A DNA stretch of 64,000 nucleotides from Fibrobacter sp. UWB2. Its GTDB lineage: Bacteria; Fibrobacterota; Fibrobacteria; Fibrobacterales; Fibrobacteraceae. The position numbers and the translations under genes are program-made. Where the stretch lies: positions 248,001 through 312,000 of the forward strand of contig NZ_MWQK01000003.1 in assembly GCF_002210425.1 (NCBI RefSeq), in the 5' to 3' direction. The notes beneath the pieces are model-generated. The model was not told the DNA's origin. It did no database searches and worked only from the letters and a program-made list of their open reading frames with translations. Of the stretch, positions 1-9,131 are shown one piece after another (positions within the stretch are counted from its first letter, which is position 1; every line of letters starts with the position of its first letter).

Positions 1-853
1 CATTCCGCAGTTCGTCAAGCTCCCCGAGGGCACAAAGACGCTCACGCTCAAGGATGGCGACACGCTTTCGCTCGGCAAGCACACGCTAAAGTTTATCGCG
101 GCCCCGATGGTCCATTGGCCTGAAGTCTTGCTCAGCTATGACGAATCCGAAAAGATTCTGTTCTCCGCCGATGCGTTCGGCACATTCGGACTTTCTGGAA
201 AACTCGGCGATGACTGGGTGAGCGAAGCAAGACGTTACTACATCAACATCGTCGGGAAATACGGTATGCAGGTGCAGAGCGTTTTGAAGAAGCTCGCCGG
301 TATCGAAGTCAAAACGATTTGCCCGTTGCATGGTCCGGTTCTTACAGACAATTTAAGTTTCTACATTGACAAGTACAACACCTGGAGCAGCTATGCGCCT
401 GAAACACAAGGCGTATTTGTCGCTTACGCAGGCGTTTACGGCCACACGGCAGAAGCCGCAAAGAAGCTCGCGGAATCGCTCCGCGAAAAAGGCGTTGATG
501 TAACGATTATGGATTTGGCCCGCACGTATTCTTCGGAGACGGTCGCACAGGCTTTCCGCTATAGTCATCTCGCCGTATGCGCAACAACGCTTGATGCCGG
601 GCTCTTCCCCGCTGCCGAAAAGTTCCTCACGCACCTCAAGGCGAAAAACTACGGCAACCGCAAAGTCGGCATTGTCGAAAACGGCACATGGGCTCCGATG
701 GCAGCCAAGAAAATGCACGAGATTCTTGACACGCTCAAGAACGTGACATTCTGCGAAACGACGGTCACGCTCAAGTCCGCACTCGACGAGACTTCTGCAG
801 CAAAGCTCGAAGAACTTGCCGTAGAATTCGCGAAGGATCTCGGGAAAGCGTAG
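1..853 (+). CDS. A-type flavoprotein (FprA/FDP-like), C-terminal part
   Basis: The gene is cut by the window start: its frame is open from base 2, so the true start lies outside. The first ~110 visible residues are the end of a metallo-beta-lactamase-like domain, with an ADAFGTFG stretch and a late HGPVL histidine that would be a di-iron ligand. From about base 400 a flavodoxin domain begins with VAYAGVYGHTAEAAKK, the FMN phosphate-binding loop. In this family the di-iron centre reduces O2 or NO with electrons from FMN, protecting anaerobes from oxygen or nitrosative stress in the cytoplasm. Which substrate applies here cannot be told. A rho-independent terminator follows at 905-934. Confidence 0.85.
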   Translation, partial: IPQFVKLPEGTKTLTLKDGDTLSLGKHTLKFIAAPMVHWPEVLLSYDESEKILFSADAFGTFGLSGKLGDDWVSEARRYYINIVGKYGMQVQSVLKKLAGIEVKTICPLHGPVLTDNLSFYIDKYNTWSSYAPETQGVFVAYAGVYGHTAEAAKKLAESLREKGVDVTIMDLARTYSSETVAQAFRYSHLAVCATTLDAGLFPAAEKFLTHLKAKNYGNRKVGIVENGTWAPMAAKKMHEILDTLKNVTFCETTVTLKSALDETSAAKLEELAVEFAKDLGKA

Positions 854-863
854 TAGACGATAA

Positions 864-900
864 AGGAGATGCCCTGTCGGAGCAGGGCATGACAGAATCC
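864..900 (+). repeat. GACA-flanked hairpin repeat (dRS3/REP-like)
   Basis: ATGCCCTG and CAGGGCAT form a perfect 8-bp stem around a 6-nt loop (869-890), directly followed by GACA. It has the same design as the other hairpins listed in this window. Confidence 0.6.
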
Positions 901-904
901 ATGC

Positions 905-934
905 AAAAAAAAGTCGGCCTCCGCCGACTTTTTC
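905..934. terminator. Bidirectional rho-independent terminator
   Basis: Perfect stem AAGTCGGC / GCCGACTT (911-930) with a CTCC loop, an A-run on the left and a T-run on the right. It can end the flavoprotein gene on the plus strand and the 115-residue gene on the minus strand. Confidence 0.8.
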
Positions 935-950
935 GTTTAAATAATGAGAC

Positions 951-1020
951 TGGATCCTTCAACCCTTACGGGTTTCAGGATGACAAGTATGGAAGTTCCG
1001 GCTCGGGGGCCAGAATGACA
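951..1020 (+). repeat. Two adjacent GACA-ending repeats
   Basis: The first copy pairs ATCCT (954-958) with AGGAT (977-981) and AACCC with GGGTT, followed by GACA at 982-985. A second, weaker copy ends in GACA at 1017-1020, just before the stop codon of the minus-strand gene. Confidence 0.5.
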
Positions 1021-1024
1021 TAAA

Positions 1025-1372
1025 TTACTTTTTGCTGGCGAGTTCGTCTTCGAGTTTCTTGTTGCGGCTGTCCTGCATTTCGCAGATGTTCTTGAGGTTG
1101 TTGATTTCTGCGTTCTGCTTGGCCACCTGGTCCTTGAGGTCTTCGCACTTGGCGGCGTAGGTCTGTTCGGATTCGATGCGGCTGTTCAGCTCCTTGCGGA
1201 GGCTGTCCACAGAATTGCGGAGCTTTTCGACGGCATCGTCGGCATCCTTGATGACCGGGTTGTCGCAGGCTTCGTTTTCGTTGCAAGAGCAGCACTTAAA
1301 AAATTTCTTCGTCACGGCAACAGTCGCTGCGGCACCGAGAATGGCGCCGAATAAAAAGCTATTCGTCTTCAT
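1025..1372 (-). CDS. Small membrane-anchored coiled-coil protein
   Basis: Predicted 115 residues. The start at 1372 is chosen because AAGGAG lies 7 nt upstream; a longer frame to 1399 lacks such a site. The N-terminus (MKTNSFLFGAILGAAATVAV) is one small hydrophobic segment, followed by a cysteine patch (KKFFKCCSCNENEAC) and then a long charged heptad-rich region likely to form a coiled coil. This recalls YtxH-type small envelope proteins, but no family is clearly recognised and no function is claimed. The gene lies alone between terminator and repeat DNA. Confidence 0.6.
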   Translation of the reverse strand: MKTNSFLFGAILGAAATVAVTKKFFKCCSCNENEACDNPVIKDADDAVEKLRNSVDSLRKELNSRIESEQTYAAKCEDLKDQVAKQNAEINNLKNICEMQDSRNKKLEDELASKK

Positions 1373-1470
1373 GGTCAAACTCCTTGTAATTAAATCCACC
1401 TAATAATATCCATTCTAAGAACGTAAAAGTCAAGAATTTTTTAGAAAAATGCCTTTTTTACGAGAAATTA

Positions 1471-1583
1471 TGGATTCCCTCCCGTTGGTCGAGAATGACA
1501 AAAGCGCATAAGTCGGGATGATAAATGCATATGCCGACCCCGGCACGGAGGCCGGGGTGACAAGTGTAAAAGGCCGGGGTGAC
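1471..1583 (+). repeat. Cluster of three GACA-ending repeats
   Basis: Copy 1 (1474-1500) runs from ATTCC to GAATGACA. Copy 2 pairs ACCCCGGC with GCCGGGGT (1537-1558) followed by GACA. Copy 3 is a right half only, GGCCGGGGTGACA, ending at 1583. The cluster fills most of the gap before the GGDEF gene. Confidence 0.55.
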
Positions 1584-1647
1584 AAAGGTTAAAACTTGCA
1601 AAAACGGTACAAAAATCTTATATTGCATTACAGTAATCAAGGTGTAT

Positions 1648-3240
1648 ATGGCAGATTCTCTTTACTCTGTATTATCGTTCACTTGCGCGCTCGTGTTGCT
1701 GATTTTCATGAATCAGTTCAGGTCCGTGCTGGATAAAAGCGAAAAAACGGACAAGGACTTCCTTTTCCTGTCTAGCTGGGTGACCATTTTCTGCCTCCAA
1801 GACGGCATCTGGGGCGTTCTTGCGAGCGGCGCCGTCCCCAACAATACGCTGTTTTTCATTTCGTCCTCGGTTTTCCATGCCGCGGCAGCATTTTCGGCCT
1901 ACATCTGGCTGAGCTACATCCTGAACTTCATCAGTATCGAACGCGAAAAGGCAATACCAGCCAAGATGCTCTCGATCGCCCTTGTGATTTTCCAACTCGT
2001 CTTGCTCCTCGTCAACATCAAGTCACGGTTCATTTTTGACGTGGGCGAAGACGGCTCGTACATCGCACGCCCGGGCAGAAACCTGCTTTATTACAGCCAG
2101 TACTTTACGTTCTTCGTCATCGCCATTTTTGCCGCCTACAGGATTGCAAGCGCAAAAAAGATCGCCTCGCGCCGCCATTACGCTGCAAGCTTTTTGTTCA
2201 TCTTGGCGCCAGTCCTTTGCGGGCTCCTCCAGAAAGCATTCCCGCTTGCCCCATGCGATTCCATCGGGTTTATGCTCGGTTGCTGCACCATCTATGCATT
2301 TTTCATCTCGAAAATTAGCCGCAACAGGGACCTCTCGCAAAGGGCGGTCATCATCGCAGGGCTTTCTGCTGACTACGACCTGGTCATGTACGTGAACATC
2401 ACCAAGAACCAGACAAAGTATTACCAGGTAAGCGACAGGTTTGCACCGCTCCTTGCCGAAAATCACATACTGCCTAGCCCGCAAAACTTTGACAACCTGA
2501 TGAGGCGCATTTACGTCCCTAACGAGTTCAGCGGCTTTATCGAAAATTCGGCTTTAGCCAAGTGCATCGAAATTGTGCAGACGACGCCGTATTATTCCAT
2601 TCCCTTCCTTGCAAATATTGACGGGCACGTGGAACACTACCGCATGAAAATTGCAAGCGACAAGGGCAACACGCAATCGTTTGTGGTCGGCATCATCAAT
2701 GTCGAAGTCGAACACAAGCTCGAAGAAACCGCGCTGAAGTTGAGAAAGGACCTGCAACACACCAAGCTAATTGCCAACAAGGACCCGCTCACGGGTGTCG
2801 GAAGTGCAGCGGCGTTCAAGGCCAAGTGCGAACTTATAGACAGCGAGATTAAGGCTAAGGACAAAATAAAATTTGCGATTGTAGAATGCGACGTGAACGA
2901 TCTGAAGGTCATCAACGACACGTTCGGGCACGACATGGGCGACGAATACCTCAAGAACTGCAGCAAGGTATTCTGCAATATATTCAAGCATAGCCCGGTG
3001 TACCGCATCGGGGGCGACGAATTCGCCATCATTTTGCTTGGCGAGCAGTACGACCTGCGTTCGTCGCTTTTCGAGAAGCTGAGGGCGTCTGTAAACCGCA
3101 AGCCGGATGCCCCGAAGGAGAGCATTTCGTTTGCCGCGGGGATGGCGGATTTCAGCCAGCAAATTGACGAATGCGTGAAGGACGTGCTCAAGAGAGCCGA
3201 CACGTTCATGTATATAGATAAAGGGAAGTTGAAGAGCTAG
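1648..3240 (+). CDS. Membrane GGDEF protein (putative diguanylate cyclase)
   Basis: About 530 residues. The start at 1648 (MADSLYSVLSF) is preferred because the hydrophobic region begins there; a longer frame opens at 1579. The N-terminal ~230 residues hold about seven hydrophobic helices, then a linker with PAS-like character (residues ~240-360), then a GGDEF domain with DPLTGVG, a D-x-N-x-LK-x-IND stretch and an intact GGDEF motif at residues 455-459. Such proteins make cyclic di-GMP from two GTP at the inner membrane. The autoinhibitory I-site is absent: the R and D of RxxD are F and S. No EAL domain follows. Confidence 0.85.
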   Translation: MADSLYSVLSFTCALVLLIFMNQFRSVLDKSEKTDKDFLFLSSWVTIFCLQDGIWGVLASGAVPNNTLFFISSSVFHAAAAFSAYIWLSYILNFISIEREKAIPAKMLSIALVIFQLVLLLVNIKSRFIFDVGEDGSYIARPGRNLLYYSQYFTFFVIAIFAAYRIASAKKIASRRHYAASFLFILAPVLCGLLQKAFPLAPCDSIGFMLGCCTIYAFFISKISRNRDLSQRAVIIAGLSADYDLVMYVNITKNQTKYYQVSDRFAPLLAENHILPSPQNFDNLMRRIYVPNEFSGFIENSALAKCIEIVQTTPYYSIPFLANIDGHVEHYRMKIASDKGNTQSFVVGIINVEVEHKLEETALKLRKDLQHTKLIANKDPLTGVGSAAAFKAKCELIDSEIKAKDKIKFAIVECDVNDLKVINDTFGHDMGDEYLKNCSKVFCNIFKHSPVYRIGGDEFAIILLGEQYDLRSSLFEKLRASVNRKPDAPKESISFAAGMADFSQQIDECVKDVLKRADTFMYIDKGKLKS

Positions 3241-3254
3241 GCGTTTGTTACGTG

Positions 3255-3343
3255 ATGCTGACCCCGGCACGATGGCCGGGGTGACAAGTGTGTATGCTGA
3301 CCCCGGAATAAATCCGGGGTGACAATGCAAAAGGTCGGGTGAC
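3255..3343 (+). repeat. Tandem GACA-flanked hairpins
   Basis: Two hairpins in a row: ACCCCGGC/GCCGGGGT (3261-3282) and ACCCCGG/CCGGGGT (3300-3320), each followed by GACA, then a degenerate third half copy ending in GGGTGAC. The arms match those at 1537-1558. Confidence 0.6.
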
Positions 3344-3351
3344 GAGTGTAA

Positions 3352-3385
3352 GAAAAAACCCCGGGTCTTGCGACTCGGGGCTTTT
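3352..3385 (-). terminator. Terminator of the tRNA-Ser gene
   Basis: On the minus strand CCCCGAGTC and GACCCGGGG form a stem with one mismatch around GCAA, followed by a run of T. It lies just 3' of the tRNA gene. Confidence 0.75.
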
Positions 3386-3388
3386 CAG

Positions 3389-3477
3389 CGGGAAGAGCGA
3401 GATTCGAACTCGCGATAGGATTTAGTCCTATACGTCCTTAGCAGGGACGCGCCTTCGGCCAACTCGGCCATCTTCCC
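3389..3477 (-). tRNA. tRNA-Ser (anticodon GCT)
   Basis: An 89-nt cloverleaf with a long variable arm, as expected for serine. Acceptor arms GGGAAGA and TCTTCCC pair perfectly, the T loop contains GTTCGAATC, and the anticodon loop CTGCTAA gives GCT, reading AGC/AGU. The 3' CCA is not encoded. Confidence 0.93.
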
Positions 3478-3653
3478 ATCTTGGGGACCAAATTTTAACA
3501 AAATTCCGGCGAAATTTCAAGGGGTAACGGGCAAATTCATCGTTTTTCCACAAAAAAGCCCCTAATTTTTACATATTGCACGCCCCCAGGCAGGCCACCC
3601 CTCCAAAAGTTTTATATCTTGTAAGTCGTTAATACTCAATAATTTACGTAAAT

Positions 3654-6600
3654 ATGAATAAGTTTGTTAAAATCATCGTCGCTATCTTCCTTGTAGCCTT
3701 GATTTGCTACATCCCCTTTTATATCGTCGTGTTCAAGATTCTCCCCGAACGCGATCCGGACAACCAGTTTAACCGCGCCACCATCTTGCAGGTGCTCTCC
3801 GGCGAAACCCGCGTCTTCTACGAAGACGGTGAAAACCTGCTCGGCGCATTCTTTGACGCGAACCACCGCGTTTACGTGCCCTATGGCGATATTCCGGTCA
3901 ACCTGATCAATGCCCTTATCGCTGCCGAAGACTCCCGCTACTGGACCCACAACGGCTACGACCTCAAGGGGTTCATGCGCGCCATGGTCAACAACGTCAA
4001 GTCTGGGCGAATGAGCCAGGGCGGTTCCTCGCTCACGCAGCAGGCAGTCAAAAACATTTTCGGCCGCGAAGAACGCAGCATCAAGGAAAAGCTCAAGGAA
4101 TTCTTGAACGCGCTCCGCATGGAAAAGCACTTTTCCAAGGAAGACATCCTGGAATTTTACCTGAACCAGTTCCACGTCTCGGGTACGGGCAAGGGTGTGG
4201 CTATCGCAGCCCAGTACTTCTTCAACAAAGAACTCAAGGACCTGACGCTTGCCGAATGCGCATTCATCGCAGGCTCGGTGAAGGGACCGTTCAACTACGA
4301 CCCGTTCATCCAACGCACCGAAGAACGCAGGCAAAAGGCAATCGAACGCGGCGAGACGCGACTCCGCTACGTGCTCAGCCGCATGGTCGAAGAAGGCTAC
4401 ATCGAGCAGGCCGACATGGACGCCGCCATCGCAAAGCCTTTGGAATTCAACCACGGCAATTTCCGCTTCACGATGAGCACGACGCTCGAACGCTTGGAAG
4501 AACGCCTCGACAGCGACTTTTTCCACGAGCTCTTCCAGCAGGAAGGTATCGAAGATTGGCGCAAAGCACAGCTCGAAATCACGACAACTTTGAACGCCAA
4601 GTCGCAGGACGCCGCCAAACGCGCATTGCAGACAAACATCAGCAACTTGCAATTACAGCTCGGTGGCTTTGTGCTCCCGAAGGCGCAATTCGCAAACCGC
4701 GCCCGCACCGCTCGCAAAGGCGACTACCTCTACGGCGCCGTGGATAGCGTTTTCTACGATACGACCGGCAGACTGCAATCGCTTAAGTTAAACTTCGGGC
4801 AGCTCAAGGGCATTGTCACGGAGCAGTCCGTAAACGACTTTGCCAAGCTCGCCGGTGGCGATGTGAACAAGATTCTTGCGACCCAGCTCAAGCCGGGCGC
4901 CATCCTCCTCGTGAGCATCATCGACGAAACACCGATTGACGGTTACGCACAGTGCAAGATTGAAACGGAACCGGTGCTGCAAGGCGCCCTCGTTGCGATC
5001 CAGAACGGCAAGGTGCTCGCGAGCCAGGGCGGGTTCCACAACACGGGATTTGACCGTAGCTTCAAGGCACTCCGCCAGCTCGGTTCTAGCTGGAAGCCGA
5101 TTCTTTACGCGCTTGCTCTTAAGTACCACTGGAACTATCTCGACAATCTTGAAAACGAATTCAACGCCTTCCAGTACGGGAACCAATTCTACTTCCCGCG
5201 CCCGGACCACAAGAACAAAGGTGACGTTGTCAGCATTGCATGGGCCGCTACGCGTTCCGAAAACATCGCTAGTATTTGGCTGTTGGAACACCTGTTGGAC
5301 AAGCTCTCAGACAAGGAATTCGAAGACGTTGCCCGCGAAAACGGCTTTGCTCGCAATCCGGACGAAGAACGCATCAAATTCGTGGAACGCTTGCGCGACA
5401 AGTTCGGCCTCATGATGAAGGAAGACGTCAAGCGCGAAATCGAATTCACGAAGGCACGCGATGCGCTCGTGGAACGTTATATGAACGACGGCAAGGTATT
5501 GCAGGCACGCGCCGTGCAGAACATGCGCTACGGCACGTTTACGGACATCGGTTTGAAACAAGCGAAGCGCGACCCGAAAATCACAAAGTACGTAAACCAC
5601 AACTTTAAGCGTTACTCTGAAATCTGGCGTGCCCGCGAAATCCAGGAACTCGACCCGGATGAATCGACAAAGCTGTTGCCGCTCGATTCCGTACAGCTGA
5701 TTGAAAACTTCACGCTCGCTGACTTTAAGCGCTTGAACGCCATGATTGAACCGGTCGATGGCGACGCAGACTACTTTGACATGGCTCATTTGCGTTACTG
5801 GCCGGATTACCGCCGTGCGCTTGCGATGGCCGACTATGCCCGCTTTGCAAACGAAATCGGCATCCACCAGAAATTGCAGAAAGTGTTCAGTATGCCGCTC
5901 GGCGTGAACGACATTACGCTTGCCGAAATCACGACCGCCTACCAGACGCTCCTCACAGGCAAGATTTTCAAATGCAAGGACGCTAACTGGACCGAAGCTT
6001 GCTTTATCAAGGAAATCAAGAACCGCGACGGCCGTACGATTTTCAGGAACAAGATGGAATCGATGACGGTGCTTGACGATACCGTGACAACGCAGATGGG
6101 CGTGATGTTGCGCTCCGTGTTCACGAACGGTACGGCACACAGCCAGCTCACCGCGCTTAGCGTCAAGAATCCTGAAGGGGCCTCGAAGCTCCGCTATCCG
6201 GTAATGGGTAAGACGGGTACAACAAACGATTACCGCAACGTGGCGTTCCTTGGAGCGCTCCCGACGTACGTCAAGGAAAAGAACGGCATCGCACTGGATT
6301 CCGTGATTGCTATTGGTAGCTATGTGGGCTTTGACGACAACAAGCCTTTGAAATCAGGACGCACGCGTATTGCAGGCGCCTCGGGTGGTTTGCCGCAGTG
6401 GGCTTCATTTGCGAAGGAAGAAATCGACATTCTTGGCATTCCAAAGCAAATCGACTTCCTTGACATTTCGATGATCGCCACGGGCGAAGTGCCGCTGATG
6501 CTGACAAATGAACGCGGCGAACTCACGGTGGACCCGATGACCGGTGAAGCTTTGATAAACGGAGAAAAAGGCCGCCCGCTCCCGTGGCTCGATGTGCCGG

Positions 6601-7046
6601 GATTCACGCCGCCGCAAGTGCAGAAGATTGCCGCCGAAACGATTGCAAAATCTGGAATTGTCGTGAGCTTGCCGATGCCGCAGACAAGCACGCCATCGCA
6701 AACCGGAAACGCAACAGATTCCGCGACGGTTAAAGCACAAGAAGCCGCACCCAGTGTCGCACAGCCCGCTACTTCGCAAGCTGGGACAGCGCCAATCACA
6801 AGTGCGCCGAAGCCGCAGCAAGTCATCCCTGCTGATGCAAGACCAGTTTCAGAAGTCATGAAGGCAGATTCCATCAAGAAGGCAACGGAAGCAGCAAAGC
6901 AGATTCCGCTTGATCCGCAGCAGACGTTCACGCCAGTTCAGCCGCCAAAACCGCAGGCCGCCATGCCCAAGGATGACGACTGGGATTTGCCCGAAAACTT
7001 CAGCAGCAAAAATGCATTCGTGCCTATCGAAGCCGATGCTGAGTAA
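3654..7046 (+). CDS. Class A penicillin-binding protein (PBP1A-like)
   Basis: 1130 residues, longer than the usual ~800-850. It polymerises and cross-links peptidoglycan in the periplasm. One N-terminal membrane anchor (residues 5-28) precedes a GT51 transglycosylase with catalytic E92 in AAEDSRYWTHNGYD and a GGSSLTQQ motif. The transpeptidase has S478-SW-K481, S535-E-N537 and K853-TG. The distance from SxN to KTG, about 318 residues, is well above that in ordinary PBP1A, implying an inserted segment around residues 560-760. A C-terminal tail of ~150 residues is rich in Pro, Gln and Ala and probably disordered. No clear ribosome site precedes ATG 3654. The lipoprotein gene follows 38 nt later. 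Confidence 0.93.
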   Translation: MNKFVKIIVAIFLVALICYIPFYIVVFKILPERDPDNQFNRATILQVLSGETRVFYEDGENLLGAFFDANHRVYVPYGDIPVNLINALIAAEDSRYWTHNGYDLKGFMRAMVNNVKSGRMSQGGSSLTQQAVKNIFGREERSIKEKLKEFLNALRMEKHFSKEDILEFYLNQFHVSGTGKGVAIAAQYFFNKELKDLTLAECAFIAGSVKGPFNYDPFIQRTEERRQKAIERGETRLRYVLSRMVEEGYIEQADMDAAIAKPLEFNHGNFRFTMSTTLERLEERLDSDFFHELFQQEGIEDWRKAQLEITTTLNAKSQDAAKRALQTNISNLQLQLGGFVLPKAQFANRARTARKGDYLYGAVDSVFYDTTGRLQSLKLNFGQLKGIVTEQSVNDFAKLAGGDVNKILATQLKPGAILLVSIIDETPIDGYAQCKIETEPVLQGALVAIQNGKVLASQGGFHNTGFDRSFKALRQLGSSWKPILYALALKYHWNYLDNLENEFNAFQYGNQFYFPRPDHKNKGDVVSIAWAATRSENIASIWLLEHLLDKLSDKEFEDVARENGFARNPDEERIKFVERLRDKFGLMMKEDVKREIEFTKARDALVERYMNDGKVLQARAVQNMRYGTFTDIGLKQAKRDPKITKYVNHNFKRYSEIWRAREIQELDPDESTKLLPLDSVQLIENFTLADFKRLNAMIEPVDGDADYFDMAHLRYWPDYRRALAMADYARFANEIGIHQKLQKVFSMPLGVNDITLAEITTAYQTLLTGKIFKCKDANWTEACFIKEIKNRDGRTIFRNKMESMTVLDDTVTTQMGVMLRSVFTNGTAHSQLTALSVKNPEGASKLRYPVMGKTGTTNDYRNVAFLGALPTYVKEKNGIALDSVIAIGSYVGFDDNKPLKSGRTRIAGASGGLPQWASFAKEEIDILGIPKQIDFLDISMIATGEVPLMLTNERGELTVDPMTGEALINGEKGRPLPWLDVPGFTPPQVQKIAAETIAKSGIVVSLPMPQTSTPSQTGNATDSATVKAQEAAPSVAQPATSQAGTAPITSAPKPQQVIPADARPVSEVMKADSIKKATEAAKQIPLDPQQTFTPVQPPKPQAAMPKDDDWDLPENFSSKNAFVPIEADAE

Positions 7047-7084
7047 TTGCTATTTTTGTTCACGATTAAAAAACGGAGTGTTTC

Positions 7085-8362
7085 ATGTCTAAATCAACGG
7101 TTTTCGTTCAGGCAGCCACATTCGCCGCAGCGTTCTCGCTCACCGCATGTATCGGGACTAGTCAATGCCCTTCTCCAGACGTAAAGCCTACTGAAACTCC
7201 GTTCACGAAAATCATCGGGCAAGATACAGTCCAGTCTGCAGAAACACAGACAGGCAAGTATTCCGAGATGCAGGTCGTCACCGGCGATAGCGCTTCGCAG
7301 ATTCTCGACCAGTTCAAGCTCTCTACGCCCGACCAGATTTTGACTCCGGAACAGACGCCGACTATTCTCGTACAAACTCGAGTCGATACGGTTTTGATGA
7401 TGTTGCCGCCGTGCGACAAGACGCACTTTTCGCATTGCACGCTCGAAACGACGATGGACCCGTACAAGGCATTCCCGGCGCTCGCCAATTACGTCTTTAG
7501 TTACGCCGACACGCTCAGCCGCGCAGGCCAAACGGACTCCGCCTCCGTCATCTTGAACAGTTTCTCGACAATGGCTCCGATGTGGGAAAAATGGCAAGCG
7601 CATTCAGATACGCTCCGCGAAGCATTCGGCAAGCGCCGTGAAGAAAAGGCAAAAGAATTTGAGTCAATGGCACTCCAAATTCAGAACATGAACCGCGTAC
7701 AGGCCTCGTACAGCATGGTCGCCGAAACGGCCGACAGCTTGATTGCACAGCTCGCTCCGGGAGACTCGCTCGCGAACTGGGCACAAGGCCAGAAAAAAAT
7801 CGCTTATTCGAACACGCTCAAGAAAGCTTCCAAGGAATTTGAATCCATCAAGGTTCTCGCTGACGAAAAGGCACAATTCGCCGAAGCTCGCAAGCAGACC
7901 GAGATGTTCCGCATCCGCTACCGCGATTTCGAAGACACGCTCCACGTGCAGGCATTCCTGAATCACGTTGACGAACTTGAAAAGGCTACCGATTCCGAGA
8001 CCGCTAAAATGTGGGAAAAGCAAGACCCCGCCGCAGCACTCGCCCAGGCCGATACGCTCATCGCAAACGAAAAGTTCGATAAGGCCAAGGATTTGCTGAA
8101 CAAGCTCAAGACGAGCAAGCTCCGCAAAGAAGCAAACGAAAAATACATCGTCCTTGCTGATGCTTACTGCAACAAGCAGCGCAAAACCACATCGCAGATT
8201 TTCTCAAAGTCCTTAAAGCAAACGGACGAAGAAAAGAAAAAGAAATTGCTGAACGACGCCCTCGCACCGCTCGACAAATGCCTTGCGGAATTCCCAGAAA
8301 CAACGCAACGCGAGAAAGTCGAAAGCAACAGAAAGTTTATTGAAAAGGAACTCGCCAAGTGA
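7085..8362 (+). CDS. Lipoprotein, helical repeat type
   Basis: 425 residues. A lipoprotein signal peptide ends in the lipobox LTAC, with Cys22 as the lipidated residue. The rest is mostly helical and charged, with repeat units resembling TPR or coiled-coil segments, and two CDK/CNK-type cysteine spots. GGAGTG lies a few bases before ATG. It sits between the PBP gene and a permease gene whose GTG start overlaps this stop codon, so the three are probably co-transcribed. A role in envelope assembly is only an inference from that context. Confidence 0.7.
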   Translation: MSKSTVFVQAATFAAAFSLTACIGTSQCPSPDVKPTETPFTKIIGQDTVQSAETQTGKYSEMQVVTGDSASQILDQFKLSTPDQILTPEQTPTILVQTRVDTVLMMLPPCDKTHFSHCTLETTMDPYKAFPALANYVFSYADTLSRAGQTDSASVILNSFSTMAPMWEKWQAHSDTLREAFGKRREEKAKEFESMALQIQNMNRVQASYSMVAETADSLIAQLAPGDSLANWAQGQKKIAYSNTLKKASKEFESIKVLADEKAQFAEARKQTEMFRIRYRDFEDTLHVQAFLNHVDELEKATDSETAKMWEKQDPAAALAQADTLIANEKFDKAKDLLNKLKTSKLRKEANEKYIVLADAYCNKQRKTTSQIFSKSLKQTDEEKKKKLLNDALAPLDKCLAEFPETTQREKVESNRKFIEKELAK

Positions 8363-9129
8363 CAGACTGGTGGAATTACGCCCAGTACCCGGCGTTCTTT
8401 ATTTTGGGAGCAGTCGTAAGCCTCATCAACAGCATCGCAGGTGGCGGTTCTACGCTTAGCCTCCCCATCATGATTTTCCTCGGGCTCCCCGCGACTGTTG
8501 CAAACGGCACGAACCGCATCGGGCTCATCATCGGGAATTTCAGCAGTGCCTACAACCTTGCGCGTCACGGCTACCTGAACAAAAAAATCTTTTTGCAACT
8601 CTTGCTGCCGACATTCTTCGGCGCACTCCTTGGCGCATGTTTCTTGGTCCGCATTGGAGACAAGCTCTTCCAGGCAATTCTCGCCGTCGTGATTTGCCTT
8701 GTGGTGGTCATGAGCAACTTGCGCAAGGACATTCTCGGAAAGCCTCCCGAGAACCCGCCCGAGAAACTCACCGTCAAAGGCGCCATCGGATTTTTCGCCA
8801 TCGCTGTCTATGGATGCATTGTGCAGGTAGGCGTTGGGTTCGTGCAAATATTTGGACTCACGCGGTACACCGGACTAGACCCAATTCACGTGAACGCCAT
8901 CAAGAATGCGCTCACGAACGTGTTCCTCATTGTAAGCACGGTCGCGCTGGGCCTCGCCGGAAAAATCGATTGGCCCGTTGCGATTATCATGGCGGCAGGC
9001 GCATGGTTCGGCGGCTACCTCGGCAGTTTCACGCAGCGCAAAAAAGGCAACAAGTTCATCCAGCGATTTATCAGCATTTGCAGTATCGGCATGGCGATTG
9101 CACTCGTGGTGGACTTGGTGATGAAATAA
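8359..9129 (+). CDS. TauE/SafE-family membrane permease
   Basis: 256 residues with about eight hydrophobic segments and the family signature near the N-terminus (NSIAGGGSTLSLP, then NGTNRIG), repeated in weaker form in the second half. Members export sulfite, sulfoacetate or related organosulfur anions across the inner membrane; the substrate here is unknown. The start is GTG at 8359, overlapping the preceding stop as GTGA, which indicates translational coupling to the lipoprotein gene. Confidence 0.85.
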   Translation: MTDWWNYAQYPAFFILGAVVSLINSIAGGGSTLSLPIMIFLGLPATVANGTNRIGLIIGNFSSAYNLARHGYLNKKIFLQLLLPTFFGALLGACFLVRIGDKLFQAILAVVICLVVVMSNLRKDILGKPPENPPEKLTVKGAIGFFAIAVYGCIVQVGVGFVQIFGLTRYTGLDPIHVNAIKNALTNVFLIVSTVALGLAGKIDWPVAIIMAAGAWFGGYLGSFTQRKKGNKFIQRFISICSIGMAIALVVDLVMK

Positions 9130-9131
9130 CC

